The notes: generated from the letters alone by a model not told the origin. Counted from the stretch's first letter, positions 54,150 to 63,666 are shown. The stretch is DNA of 64,000 nucleotides from JANXYW01 sp031400455 (GCA_031400455.1 JANNPX010000015.1:16507-80506), one strand, 5' to 3'. Numbers and translations: made by a program.

Positions 54150-55592
54150 CTACTTCATCAGTCCTACCTGCACGTTGCGAAACCGCGCGGCCGACGCACC
54201 ATGCCCGGTGTGCGCTACCTGCTCCGGCTGGCCCTTGCCGCAGTTCGGCGTGCCCCACACCACCCACTCGTCGCGGCGGGCGATCGCGTCGCAGCTGCCC
54301 CAGAAGCGCGGCGTGATGCCGGTGTAGGTGGGGTTCTTGATCAGGTCGCCCAGCTTGCCGTTCTTGATCTCGCGGCCGATCTCCGTGCCGAACTGAAAGT
54401 TCAGCCGCTTGTCGTCGATGCTCCAGCTGCGGTTCGTCTCCATGTACACGCCGTCGTCGGTGTCGGCGATCATGTCGGCCAGCGTCCAATCACCCGGCTC
54501 CAGGCTGACGTTCGTCATGCGGATCAGCGGGATGCGGTTCCATCCCGATGCGCGCATGGCGCCGTTGCTGCGTTGGCCTAGCGACGCGGCGGTTTCACGC
54601 GATGTGAGGTAGCCGAGAAAGCGGCCCTCGCGAACGATCGGCGTCGACTGCGCCGCTACGCCCTCGTCATCGAATCCGAACGTGCCGAGCCCGCCGACGA
54701 TCGTCGCGTCCGCCGTCATATTCACCTGCAGCGAGCCGTACATGAACGAGCCGAGCTTGTCCGTCGTCAGGAAGCTCATGCCGGCGAAGGCTGCCTCCGT
54801 GCCAAGCACGCGATCCAGCTCGATCGGATGGCCGCACGACTCGTGGATCTGCAGTGCGACCTGGCTGCCGTCGAGGATCAGCGTCGTCGTGCCGGGCTCC
54901 ATCGTCTTCGCACGCAGCAGCGCCGACGCCTCTTCGGCGACACGCTGCGCGTTCCCCGCAAGGTCGTACCGCTCGACGAACTCCCAGCCCTCGGTCCCCT
55001 GGTGACGGCCGACGCTGTTGGGATACGAGCGGTTCTGCACTTCGCCCTCGTCCACCGCTGTCGCTTCGAGGCCGCACCCGGTCTCGTACAACTCCTGCTC
55101 GATGTAGGCGTCCTCGGTACTCGCGAAGATCTTGTCCTCGCGCTGACAGTAGATGTTCCCCTCCGCGGCGACGATGTTCGGCACCGCGCCCATCGTCTCG
55201 TTGACACGGATCAGCAGCGCGATCTTGTCGTCGAGCGATACCGCGAACGGATCCTTCACCACCGGCGTGCGATATGTGCCGCTGACCGACTGCGGCGGCC
55301 CGATATCGGCGCGCGGGCCGCGCACAAGCCCCGACGCCTTCGCGACGCGCACCGCCTCGGCGGCGACAGCGGCAGCCTCGTCCAGGGTCATCTTGTGGCT
55401 GGCCGCGAATCCCCAGAAGCCATCGACGATCACACGCACGCCGAAGCCGAGCGATTCGTCGGACGTCAGCGCCTCGACGTTCTTGTTGCGGACGGTGATG
55501 TTCTCCGACTTGAAGCGCACGATGCGCACATCGGCGTACGCTGCGCCGCGCGTCTTCGCGGTATCGAGCGCGCGCATAGCGATATCACGCAT
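54150..55592 (-). CDS. tldD: TldD/PmbA family metalloprotease
   Basis: A 480-residue TldD. QIHESCGHPIELDRVLGTEA contains the HExxxH zinc motif; other signatures are YADVRIVRFKSENITVRNKN at the start, LGFGVRVIVDGFWGFAASHK, FGFDDEGVAAQSTPIVREGR and the C-terminal GTPNCGKGQPEQVAHTGHGA. TldD/TldE acts in processing small secreted or modified peptides and plasmid CcdA. Only one of the usual pair is visible here, so a TldE partner would lie elsewhere. ATG at 55592. Confidence 0.92.
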   Translation of the reverse strand: MRDIAMRALDTAKTRGAAYADVRIVRFKSENITVRNKNVEALTSDESLGFGVRVIVDGFWGFAASHKMTLDEAAAVAAEAVRVAKASGLVRGPRADIGPPQSVSGTYRTPVVKDPFAVSLDDKIALLIRVNETMGAVPNIVAAEGNIYCQREDKIFASTEDAYIEQELYETGCGLEATAVDEGEVQNRSYPNSVGRHQGTEGWEFVERYDLAGNAQRVAEEASALLRAKTMEPGTTTLILDGSQVALQIHESCGHPIELDRVLGTEAAFAGMSFLTTDKLGSFMYGSLQVNMTADATIVGGLGTFGFDDEGVAAQSTPIVREGRFLGYLTSRETAASLGQRSNGAMRASGWNRIPLIRMTNVSLEPGDWTLADMIADTDDGVYMETNRSWSIDDKRLNFQFGTEIGREIKNGKLGDLIKNPTYTGITPRFWGSCDAIARRDEWVVWGTPNCGKGQPEQVAHTGHGASAARFRNVQVGLMK

Positions 55593-55605
55593 GCCAGCCC
55601 TCCGT

Positions 55606-56484
55606 TTATGCTACGCGGCGCCCGAACAGCCGTGACCACAGCGACGGCTTGGGCACCGCGGCCGGCCGCACCTGCGCCAGAAAGTCGAGGATCGCCGCGT
55701 TCGTCTCGTCCGGCTTCTCGGCCGTGAAGCCGTGCCTCTGTCCCGGAAACATGATCAGCTTCGCGCCTCGGATTCGGCTCGCCAGGATCGGTGAGTTGCG
55801 TGCATCGACGAACACGTCGGCATCACCGGCGATGACCAGCGTCGGCGCGGTGATCTTCGGCAGCCGATCGTACGTGTCGTGCGCCATGATCGCCGTCAGC
55901 TGACCCTTCATGCCGGCTAGCGTCTGCGGGTGCAGCATGCCGGCGAGTCCCATCTGGATGGCGGCAGCACTTGGACGCGCCTGGAATTCGGCCGTGAAGA
56001 GGCGATCCATGCCCTCCTTCATGCCCTCAGGCGTCATCATCGCCGAGAGGTCGGTCATCGCCAGCCCTTCCTCCGAGGCGGTCATCATCTCGTCGTACCC
56101 CACCGAATGCGATCCGCCGGGCGTCGTGCAAGCCAGCACCAACCCCCGCACACGCGACGGATACCTGATCGCGAATTCCTGCGCGATCATGCCGCCCATA
56201 GACGCGCCCACGATGTGCGCCGACTCGATGCCGAGGTGGTCAAGCAGGGCGGCTGCGTCGTCCGCCATCTGCGCAATGCTGTATGCCCCCTCCGGCTGCG
56301 TGGTGCGACCGACGCCGCGATTGTCGAACGCAACCACGCGATAGCGCTCGACGAATGCGGGGATCTGCAGCCCCCACGACGTCGCGTTCATCGCGAACCC
56401 CATGATCAGCAGCAGCGGCTCCGCCTTCGGATCGCCGTGCTCCTCGTAGTACATGTCAATGTCGTTGATTCTGGCGATCGTCAT
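55606..56484 (-). CDS. alpha/beta hydrolase
   Basis: A 292-residue alpha/beta-hydrolase. The oxyanion region is LLIMGFAMNATSW, the nucleophile elbow HIVGASMGGMIAQEFA (Ser), with Asp in VIAGDADVFVDARNS and His in FPGQRHGFTAEKPDE. The ATG at 56484 with GGGAGGA upstream is chosen. The next gene upstream encodes a paralogue; both could hydrolyse esters or related bonds, substrate unknown. Confidence 0.88.
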   Translation of the reverse strand: MTIARINDIDMYYEEHGDPKAEPLLLIMGFAMNATSWGLQIPAFVERYRVVAFDNRGVGRTTQPEGAYSIAQMADDAAALLDHLGIESAHIVGASMGGMIAQEFAIRYPSRVRGLVLACTTPGGSHSVGYDEMMTASEEGLAMTDLSAMMTPEGMKEGMDRLFTAEFQARPSAAAIQMGLAGMLHPQTLAGMKGQLTAIMAHDTYDRLPKITAPTLVIAGDADVFVDARNSPILASRIRGAKLIMFPGQRHGFTAEKPDETNAAILDFLAQVRPAAVPKPSLWSRLFGRRVA

Positions 56485-56507
56485 TCTGCATCCTCCCGCC
56501 GCTGCGG

Positions 56508-57332
56508 CTACGCCGTGGCTACTTCGCCGAGGGCATCGCCCCGCAGGAACGCGACGATATCCGCGTTCAGCTCGTCCGCGCATTCCATGAAGAACAGGTG
56601 CCGCCCGCCGGGGTAGAGCTTCAGGCGCGCACCCGGAATCGCCTCCGCCACGATGCGCCCGTTCTCGACCGGAACCGTGCCGTCGTCCGTGCCGTGCGCC
56701 ACGAACGTCGGGCAGGTCATACCTGCCAGGCGGTCGCGGGTGTTGTGCGCCAGCACAGCCGCGAGCTGCGTCGCGCGGCCTTCGAGCGTCGAGCGAAGCT
56801 TCTCGTTGGCGACGGCGCGCGCGGTAATCTCCGCATCGTGCGCCGCGACATACGCGTCGCTGTAGTTCAGCGCGTAGGTCGAGCGGACGGCCGCGACTGG
56901 ATCGGTGATGTCGCTGGCCGCGTTGAACTTCTCCATGTTCTCTGGTGGTGGCGCGACGTGATGCGGCATGCCGGCAGTCGTGCAGGCCAATACAAGCCTA
57001 CGCACCCGCCCCGGATGCTCCAGCGCGATGTGCTGCGCCATCATGCCACCGAACGAGGTGCCGAGCACGTGCGCTGCATCGATCCCCTCGGCGTCCAGCA
57101 CCGCGGCCGCATCGTCGGCGTAGGTCTTCGGCGTGGCGGCGCCGTCGCCGGGGACTGATCTCCCGGCACCGCGCGGGTCGAAGACGATGACGCGGAAGTG
57201 TCGCGCCAGCTCTGGGAGATTCGCCCAGTAGATCTCGACCGTGCAGCCGTAGCCGGGGTGCAGCAGGAGCGGCTCGCCTTCCCCGTGCACCTCGTAGTAC
57301 AGCCGCCCACCCGCGGCCTCAGCGTACGGCAT
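56508..57332 (-). CDS. alpha/beta hydrolase, paralogue of the next gene
   Basis: A 274-residue alpha/beta-hydrolase: LLLHPGYGCTVEIYW, FDPRGAGRSV, nucleophile elbow HVLGTSFGGMMAQHIALEHP, VAHGTDDGTVPVEN (acid) and YPGGRHLFFMECADEL (His). It shares sequence order and length with the gene 24 bases downstream, suggesting tandem duplication. ATG at 57332 with GGGAG upstream; an in-frame GTG at 57338 is two codons earlier. Confidence 0.88.
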   Translation of the reverse strand: MPYAEAAGGRLYYEVHGEGEPLLLHPGYGCTVEIYWANLPELARHFRVIVFDPRGAGRSVPGDGAATPKTYADDAAAVLDAEGIDAAHVLGTSFGGMMAQHIALEHPGRVRRLVLACTTAGMPHHVAPPPENMEKFNAASDITDPVAAVRSTYALNYSDAYVAAHDAEITARAVANEKLRSTLEGRATQLAAVLAHNTRDRLAGMTCPTFVAHGTDDGTVPVENGRIVAEAIPGARLKLYPGGRHLFFMECADELNADIVAFLRGDALGEVATA

Positions 57333-57445
57333 GCTCACTCCCGCTCTGTCCGATGTCGTGCTTGCGCAGAATCAGCGCTACGGAAGCGTAGCGGCTCGGC
57401 AGTAACGCCGGTAGCCTTCGACGCGACACGGGCTGGCGGCCGCGT

Positions 57446-57832
57446 TCACTTCTCGTCGGGCGGCATGACGGAGGCGCGGCCGCGGCGGCGCTCCACCTCG
57501 CGGCGCACCATGCGCTCCTCGACCTCGCGCCCCCACAGCATGGGAGAGACGAACGCGCCGACGAACTGCATCACCAGCAGCGCACCCCAGATGCCGGCCA
57601 CCCAGAGCACCCACCAGTAATCGCTGGTGAACCAGTTGAGCAGCGCCAGCCCGCCTACGATCACCGCGAAGGTCATCAGGTGCCGGTAGAAGTCGAGGCG
57701 CTGCCGAACGCGGCGCCGTATGCGGCCCAACTCGACGTCACCGCCATCGCGATCGCGATAGCGGCCGGAGCCGATGCGAACGCCTCCCCACGGGCCGTTG
57801 ATGTCGATGCCCTCAAACTCGTCGTCGTCCAT
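57446..57832 (-). CDS. 2TM-domain membrane protein
   Basis: A 128-residue protein with a polar acidic N-terminus, then two close hydrophobic helices (HLMTFAVIVGGLALLNWFTS and WWVLWVAGIWGALLVMQFVG) and a charged C-terminal helix (EVEERMVRREVERRRGRA). This is the 2TM-domain layout. The ATG at 57832 with GGAGG upstream is chosen over an open extension. Function unknown. Confidence 0.75.
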   Translation of the reverse strand: MDDDEFEGIDINGPWGGVRIGSGRYRDRDGGDVELGRIRRRVRQRLDFYRHLMTFAVIVGGLALLNWFTSDYWWVLWVAGIWGALLVMQFVGAFVSPMLWGREVEERMVRREVERRRGRASVMPPDEK

Positions 57833-57934
57833 CCTGCACCTCCAACGGCTCAGGATAGCGCCTAGACGCGCGGGCACGCGACGGCGTTGGCGCTGCGCTT
57901 TTCGCACGGAATCTGCGCCGGTTGGTTCGTCAAG

Positions 57935-60900
57935 CTACGGGCAGACGCTCACATTCGCGGTGAAGAACGTGGCAGCGGCGGTGAGATCGAGGATGCTGAT
58001 GACGTCGTCGCCGTCCTGATCGTACCGGGCTGGCGCCGGCGGCACCGTCTGCGTGAACGTCTGGGCCAGCAGCGTCAGGTCGAGGATCGCGATAACGCCG
58101 TCGCCCGTGCCCGCCGGCTGGACATCGGCGCGCATGATGCCGCAGTACGCCGCTCCGTTGCCGCCGGTAGCCAGCGCCGCTTCCTGGCCGTCCGGGTATC
58201 CGTCGCCGTCGGTGTCCGATGCGCACGGGTCGGTGCCCTGCTGGTACTCCTGCAGGTTGGTCACGCCATCCGGCTCGAAGTCGACCGCGCCGTCGTCCGT
58301 CCCGGGAATCAGACACGGGTGCGCAGTCTCGTAGTCGTCCGGGATCGCGTCGGCGTCGGCGTCAACCGGCGTTCCCACCTGCACGGTGAACACCTGCGTC
58401 ACGGCCGGATGCTTCAGATCGCTCGCGCTGACGCGCAGCGTGTACACGCCCGACCACAGGTAGCTGTGGCTCGCCGGGACTGCCGCGTACGGCGTATTCG
58501 ACTTGCCCGTCACGCTCGACGTGCCGTCACCCCAGGTGATCGCGTAGTACACCGGGTCGGAGTTCACATCGCCGAACTGAGCGCTCAGCGACACGCCGAG
58601 CGGGACCGCACCCGATACGGGGTCGCTGATGCCGCTCACGCCGACGATTGGTGGCTGCTGCGCTTGCGGCGTCGCGGTCGGCGTATTCGTCGGTGTACTT
58701 GTCGGTATTGCGGTCGGCGTGCTCGTCGACGTCGGCGTCGCTGTGCTCGTCGGCGTCGGCGTGCTCGTCGGCGTCGGCGTGCTCGTCGACGTCGGCGTGT
58801 TCGTCGGCGTCGGTGTGTTCGTCGGCGTCGGTGTCGGATCGACGAACGTCGCCGTGTATGTGCCGGCGCTGTTCGCGACGATCGTGTGCTGTTGCGCGCC
58901 CGCATCGGACCAGGCGCTGAAGTGCACGGGCGCGCCCAGCAGCGTCTGTGGCGACGGCGCGAAAATGACATGCGACGACTTGCGCGGCACCGTGCGCGTG
59001 AACGGCGCGGTCTGGCTGGTGCCATCAACGGTGATCTGCGCTCCCGCGCGGTTCGATGCGAACGTGAGATTGACCGTGTTCGCCGTGATCTTCACCATCT
59101 TCGTGTCGGTGAGGCCGCCCGCATCGGTCGCCGTGAGGTAGATCTCGAAGAAGACGAAGTCGCCGTGATCGGTGACGGTGAACTGCCCGCTCGTGCCCGT
59201 CGTCGAGTAGTGCGGGTGCGTGTGGCAGCTCGTGTACGTCAGGTCGGAGCAATGGCTCAATACGACGCTCCACGCGAGCCGCCCGGGCGGTTCGACTCCG
59301 TCTTGCGTGTCCGTGGCGCTGCCGCTGAAGTTGATCACGTCGCCGATGTCGTAGTGCGAAAGGTTCGCCGGCGACGCAATCGTCGCCACGGGCGGCGTGT
59401 TGCCCACCTGGATCACGACGCTTGACGAGCCCGTCACCAGGAACGGGTCGCTGACCGTCAGCGTCGCGGTCTTGTTGCCGGCCGTCGCGTACTGGTGCGA
59501 TGGGCTCTGCAGTGTTGAATGCGCCGTGCCGTCGCCGAAATCCCAGTCGTACGTGAGCTGCGCCGTCTGGCCCGTATCGGGGTCGTTTGTCCCGGCGCTC
59601 GAGAAGTTCACCGTGAGCGGCGCCGCACCGTACAGCGGCGCCGACGCCGATGTCACGGCCACCGGCGGGCGGTTATCGCCCACAAAGCGGATGTGCCGCA
59701 GCTCGCCGGCGTTGATCGCCAGGTAGTAGATGTCGCCGTCCGGGCCCGCCTCCAGCTGCACCGGACCGTCAGCGGACTGTGTGAATACCGCGATGCTGTC
59801 CGGCACCACGTTGTTCGATCCGTCGAGCTTCAGCGTGCTGATCTTGTCGAGCGAATAGTCGGCGAACCAGTAGCTGTTCTGATACGACGCCTTGTAGGTG
59901 TTCGGCGGCGTCGACGAGGCATCGCCGCTGAACGCACCGCCGACCGCGGAATTGGTGCCGGCCGCGTGATCCCATGTGTGGATGCCGAAGGTCGTGCCGC
60001 CCGCGCCATAGAGTGTCTGGCACTGCGCGAACGCCGCGTATCCCGCCTGCTCGAAGTTCCCCTCGTAGCAGGGCCACCCCAGGTTCGCGCCGGCCGTGAT
60101 GACGTTGATCTCCTCCCACGCGTCCCAACCCACATCGCCGCTGAGGATGACGTTCGTGCCCGGCTTGAAGTTGAATCGGAAGTCGTTGCGGAGTCCGTAC
60201 GCCCACACCTTCGAGCGTGTCGCCGTAAGGCTCCCCGTGTAGAACGGATTGTCGGCAAGGCCCTGGCCGTTGGCCGGGTTGACGCGCAGGATCTTCCCCG
60301 CGAGCCGGTCGATGTCGAGCGAGCGTAGCGCGAGCGGGTCGACCGACGAATAGCTCGCGGCGTCGCCGGTGGCGACGTACAGCATGCCGTCCGGCCCGAA
60401 CTTGATGTTGCCGATCGAGTGGCTGAGACCGTCGGAGGGGATGCAGTCGGCGGTGAGCGCGAAGTTCTCGCACGATGGCTTTGCCTGCGTGCCCACGGTC
60501 GTGCCCAGCAGCACGAGCTTCGAGCCCACGCTCGCGACATCACCGGACGGCGCGCTGGCATTGACGCGGATCACCTGAGCTGTCTTCTTGCCCGTCAGAT
60601 TGCCGGAGTAACTCTCCCACGTGTAGGCGATGTACACCCTGCCGTTCCCGGCGAAGTCCGGATCGAGCGCGAGACCGATGAGGCCGCGATCCCCGTAGTT
60701 GTTGACGTTCGTGACCGTGTAGTACGGCGTCGCCAGCAGTGCGCCATTCTTGAAGATCTTGATTGTGCCGTCTTTCTGTCCGATGAAGATACGCCCGTCC
60801 GGCGCGAACGCGAACACCGTCGGCAAATTCAATCCCGTGACGGTGGCATCCGTGACGAAACCGCCGAGATCGGGGCGATACTGCAGGTCGAAGATCATCG

Positions 60901-61765
60901 ACGCACCGCCGCCGTTCTCGTAGTACTCGACGACCACCGTGTGCGATCCCGCCGTCATCTGCTTGTTCACCGAATGCGTGACGCCGCCCTGGTCGATCCA
61001 GAAGTTCAGCACAAGCTGCCCGTCGACATAGACACGCGCGCCGTCATCGCTCGTCGTCGTGAACGAGTAGACGCCTTCGTTGAACGCCAGCGTCTGCGTC
61101 CAACGCGCGGAGAAGTTGTTGTTGGGGATCGTGGGCGGGGCCGGCGAGCCGAGCGCCCAGTCGAAATTGATCGCAGGATCGTTGCGGGTCAGCGCAGGTG
61201 AGCCCGTCAGCGTCTTGTTCGCAAAGTACTGCCCTGCCCAGACAACCGGCAGCGTCGCCACGTCCTGCAGCGAAACGGCCGCTGTCGCGCCGTTGCCGCC
61301 GTCGTAGAACTCGACGCTGAGTGCGTGTGAGCCCGCGCTCAACGCCCTGTCGGCGTAGTACGTCGTCGGGCCCTGGTCGAACCAGGCATCGACAACCGCG
61401 ACGCCGTCGACCTTGATCCGCATGCCGTCGTCGGTCGTACCGGTAAACCGGTAGGTGCCGGCGGCGTAGGTGTCCGTGCGCGACCAGATGACGCTGAACC
61501 CGTCAGCGTTGATGCTCCCGCCCGGCGAGAACTCCGCGAAGCAGTCGAGCGTCGGAGCGGCGCCCAGCAGCGGGCGGGTCGCGCACCACGAACCGGTGAT
61601 ATCGCCGCCGACCGATGGATTCGCCAGGGTGGTGTTGTTGTAGTAGACGCCCGACCAGGCGCCCGCCGCCGCATGCGCTTCCGGAGCGCGCGACGGCGCA
61701 CCATATGCCGCGGCAAGCGCCAGTACGGCGATGATGGCGGCGCTTCGGCTCAGCTTCCGGGGCAC
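57935..61765 (-). CDS. very large secreted protein: PA14 x2, sorbosone-dehydrogenase-like propeller, PKD, Thr-Pro linker, dockerin-like tail
   Basis: A 1276-residue secreted protein. Signal peptide at 1-33. Two PA14-like modules (about 38-165 and 172-300; DDGMRIKVDGVAVVDAWFDQ, DDGARVYVDGQLVLNFWIDQ). A glucose/sorbosone-dehydrogenase-type beta-propeller (305-690; GLIGLALDPDFAGNGRVYIA, GPDGMLYVATGDA, VWAYGLRNDFRF). PKD-type domain (about 700-790; YDWDFGDGTAHS), an Ig-like part, a Thr/Pro linker at 977-1038, a second PKD-like domain and a tail (1204-1276) like the S8 peptidase. The usual PQQ-binding residues were not checked, so catalysis is uncertain; carbohydrate binding is likely. Confidence 0.88.
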   Translation of the reverse strand: MPRKLSRSAAIIAVLALAAAYGAPSRAPEAHAAAGAWSGVYYNNTTLANPSVGGDITGSWCATRPLLGAAPTLDCFAEFSPGGSINADGFSVIWSRTDTYAAGTYRFTGTTDDGMRIKVDGVAVVDAWFDQGPTTYYADRALSAGSHALSVEFYDGGNGATAAVSLQDVATLPVVWAGQYFANKTLTGSPALTRNDPAINFDWALGSPAPPTIPNNNFSARWTQTLAFNEGVYSFTTTSDDGARVYVDGQLVLNFWIDQGGVTHSVNKQMTAGSHTVVVEYYENGGGASMIFDLQYRPDLGGFVTDATVTGLNLPTVFAFAPDGRIFIGQKDGTIKIFKNGALLATPYYTVTNVNNYGDRGLIGLALDPDFAGNGRVYIAYTWESYSGNLTGKKTAQVIRVNASAPSGDVASVGSKLVLLGTTVGTQAKPSCENFALTADCIPSDGLSHSIGNIKFGPDGMLYVATGDAASYSSVDPLALRSLDIDRLAGKILRVNPANGQGLADNPFYTGSLTATRSKVWAYGLRNDFRFNFKPGTNVILSGDVGWDAWEEINVITAGANLGWPCYEGNFEQAGYAAFAQCQTLYGAGGTTFGIHTWDHAAGTNSAVGGAFSGDASSTPPNTYKASYQNSYWFADYSLDKISTLKLDGSNNVVPDSIAVFTQSADGPVQLEAGPDGDIYYLAINAGELRHIRFVGDNRPPVAVTSASAPLYGAAPLTVNFSSAGTNDPDTGQTAQLTYDWDFGDGTAHSTLQSPSHQYATAGNKTATLTVSDPFLVTGSSSVVIQVGNTPPVATIASPANLSHYDIGDVINFSGSATDTQDGVEPPGRLAWSVVLSHCSDLTYTSCHTHPHYSTTGTSGQFTVTDHGDFVFFEIYLTATDAGGLTDTKMVKITANTVNLTFASNRAGAQITVDGTSQTAPFTRTVPRKSSHVIFAPSPQTLLGAPVHFSAWSDAGAQQHTIVANSAGTYTATFVDPTPTPTNTPTPTNTPTSTSTPTPTSTPTPTSTATPTSTSTPTAIPTSTPTNTPTATPQAQQPPIVGVSGISDPVSGAVPLGVSLSAQFGDVNSDPVYYAITWGDGTSSVTGKSNTPYAAVPASHSYLWSGVYTLRVSASDLKHPAVTQVFTVQVGTPVDADADAIPDDYETAHPCLIPGTDDGAVDFEPDGVTNLQEYQQGTDPCASDTDGDGYPDGQEAALATGGNGAAYCGIMRADVQPAGTGDGVIAILDLTLLAQTFTQTVPPAPARYDQDGDDVISILDLTAAATFFTANVSVCP
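58672..58836 (-). repeat. low-complexity Thr-Pro coding repeat
   Basis: Within the large secreted protein gene, short GTCGGCGT-type units repeat many times, encoding a run of PT, PTST and NTPT. It is a linker between domains and a likely site of length change by slippage. Confidence 0.75.
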
Positions 61766-62249
61766 GGGTAGGCTCCGCTCTGCGCGCCGCCTATGCTTGA
61801 CGGCGGCACGCCTCGTTCGAAATAGACAACGAGCGTGTCAAGCCCGTTGTTGCGTCTCCAGCAGGCCGGATTCACAACGCCCTGAAGATCGGCCGCCGGA
61901 ACCCCGCGATGCGCCACCCCCACCTCGATTCTAGCGCAACCGCACCCCGTGATCCGCACATACAGCGCGCAAGGCCCGTCAAGAGCCTGCACGACGTTAT
62001 GGTTATCGTCATGGTTATCGTCCGTCCCGGCGACCGCCGATGACTGGCCGATCCCCACCCGGCCATTGATCTCCGCTCGGCTGGCACGCCGGACGCCAAT
62101 TCGCAAACTCCTCGTAACCGCGGGGTGGCCCTGCGTGATGAATCGCGGCCGGAAACGGTTCGACGCCCCCTGCCGCGGACGCCGCCGAGGTAGCGCGTGC
62201 CCACTGCGTTGGGTAGAATCGGCACCGACCGCACAGTGAGGAGCAGATC
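61766..62249. other. intergenic region between divergent genes
   Basis: This 484-base region separates the large secreted protein gene (minus) from the Rieske gene (plus). A perfect 12-bp tandem duplication, ATGGTTATCGTC twice, lies at 61999-62022. I see no convincing gene, riboswitch or well-spaced promoter in it. Confidence 0.5.
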
Positions 62250-62609
62250 GTGGCTGAGTTCGTACGAGTCGCCAGGTTGTCCGATATCCCGCCCGGGACC
62301 GTGAAGGGCGTCAAGGCCAAAGGCAAAGAACTCCTCGTCGCCAACATCGACGGCGAGGCGTACGCCATCGGCGACCGATGCACGCACCTGCGGGGCCACC
62401 TGCACAACGGCACCCTCGAGGGCACCGTTATCGAATGCCCCCTCCACGGCGCGAAGTTCGATGTCACAGACGGTGGCATCTGCGGCTGGGTGACCCACCC
62501 CGCCCCCTACAAGCTCCTCATGGACGCGACGTTCCCCGGCTTCCTCAAGCGCGGCGTCGGCTCCTTCCCCACCCGCGTGGAAGGCGACGACGTCTACGTA
62601 GAGGTATAG
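62250..62609 (+). CDS. Rieske-type [2Fe-2S] ferredoxin-like protein
   Basis: A 119-residue single Rieske domain. Cluster ligands are C-T-H and C-P-L-H in CTHLRGHLHNGTLEGTVIEC and PLHGAKFDV. It starts FVRVARLSDIPPGTVKGVKA, with no membrane anchor, so it is a soluble electron carrier of the NirD or ferredoxin-component kind. A possible partner is the P450 or an unseen oxygenase; it lies alone here. Start GTG at 62250. Confidence 0.9.
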   Translation: MAEFVRVARLSDIPPGTVKGVKAKGKELLVANIDGEAYAIGDRCTHLRGHLHNGTLEGTVIECPLHGAKFDVTDGGICGWVTHPAPYKLLMDATFPGFLKRGVGSFPTRVEGDDVYVEV

Positions 62610-62931
62610 CGGCGGCGCGGTCAGCGGGTCAGCAAGTCAGCCGTCCCCACGAAGAAGTAGCCGCGTAGCTTCAGCTGTGCCCCGCCCTCCGCCTGGCACC
62701 CAGCGCCCTAGAACCAAGACTTCACGACGGACATCCACGAACGATACGTACGCGTTCGATTGGTCGTGATCCCGAACGCTGGAAGGGTGCGTTTAGCCGC
62801 GAGCGCGCGCTTGCGCCAATCCGTGCAGTCGGGCGCAGCTAGAGCTACGCGGCTACTTGTTTGGAGTGGGGCGGCTAACCGCCATCAAGCTGCCGGGCTG
62901 ACCGCTGACTGGCTGACTGGCTGACAAGCTG
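62610..62931. repeat. nested inverted-repeat element between convergent genes
   Basis: Outer arms: GGTCAGCGGGTCAGCAAGTC type at 62620-62643 and GGCTGACCGCTGACTGGCTG type at 62896-62930 in opposite orientation. Inner arms: 26-bp palindromic repeat at 62655-62680 (minus) and 62833-62858 (plus). In the middle CGAACGatacgtacgCGTTCG (62738-62758) is palindromic. No gene is supported inside. Confidence 0.6.
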
Positions 62932-63666
62932 TTAGCCGACAGCCGCCCGCTTCCGCGGCATCTTCCGGAAACGCAGCTTGATCAGCTGGCTCGCCATCTT
63001 GATGATGTCCTGCGGAAAGCGCACACGCGTATCCGGATCCTCGACCCACCGAACCGGCACTTCGTTGAGCTTCCAGCCGCCCTTCTCCGCCATGATCAGC
63101 AGCTCCGTGTCGAAGAACCACTCGCCGTCCTGCACGTGCGGCAGCAACTGCTGCGCGGCGTCGCGCGCCATCGCCTTGAAGCCGCATTGCGCGTCCGCGA
63201 AGCGCGTCCAGAACAGCAGCTTGATAAAGGCAATGTATCCGCGCGAGTTGATCTCGCGCTTCAACGAACGCTCGATGTCGCTGCCGCGCGACACGCGCGA
63301 TCCGTACGCAACGTCGCAGCCCTCTTCCAGCACGCCCGCCAGCAACGGCGTAATCATCGCCAGATCCGTCGAGAGATCGACGTCCATGTAGCACATCGCG
63401 TCGGCGGTGCTCTCCAGCCACGCGCGCTTGAGCGCCCGCCCGCGCCCTTTCTGGTCGAGGTGGACGTAGCCGCAGTCGTCGGGATGCAGCGCCGCGAGCT
63501 CCTTCGCGATCTCCAGCGTGCGGTCCGGCGACGCGTTGTCGGCGACGACGACGCGCCACCGATACGCCGCAAGGTGCTCGCCACACCACGCCCGCAGCTT
63601 CTCGACGCTGGCAGCCAGCGTACGCTCTTCGTTGTAGCAGGGGATGACGAGGTCCACGGATTTCAT
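62932..63666 (-). CDS. GT2 family glycosyltransferase
   Basis: A 244-residue GT-A enzyme: VDLVIPCYNEERTLAASVEK start, RVVVADNASPDRTLEIAKEL, CYMDVDLSTDLAMI with the metal-binding DxD, and ADAQCGFKAMARDAAQQLLP with DTELLIMAEKGGWKLNEVPV. The pattern matches dolichol-phosphate-mannose-synthase-type GT2 enzymes that make polyprenyl-linked sugars. Its order of motifs is like the enzyme at 9504, so the window holds two such genes. ATG at 63666. Confidence 0.85.
   Translation of the reverse strand: MKSVDLVIPCYNEERTLAASVEKLRAWCGEHLAAYRWRVVVADNASPDRTLEIAKELAALHPDDCGYVHLDQKGRGRALKRAWLESTADAMCYMDVDLSTDLAMITPLLAGVLEEGCDVAYGSRVSRGSDIERSLKREINSRGYIAFIKLLFWTRFADAQCGFKAMARDAAQQLLPHVQDGEWFFDTELLIMAEKGGWKLNEVPVRWVEDPDTRVRFPQDIIKMASQLIKLRFRKMPRKRAAVG

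Noticed and set aside
58672..58836. Short regular repeats that might suggest a CRISPR array
   Set aside because: Repeats are in-frame within a coding region and encode a Thr-Pro linker; there are no spacers of regular length.
62110..62200. tRNA-like segment in the gap before the Rieske gene
   Set aside because: No acceptor-stem pairing or TTCRA loop was found.
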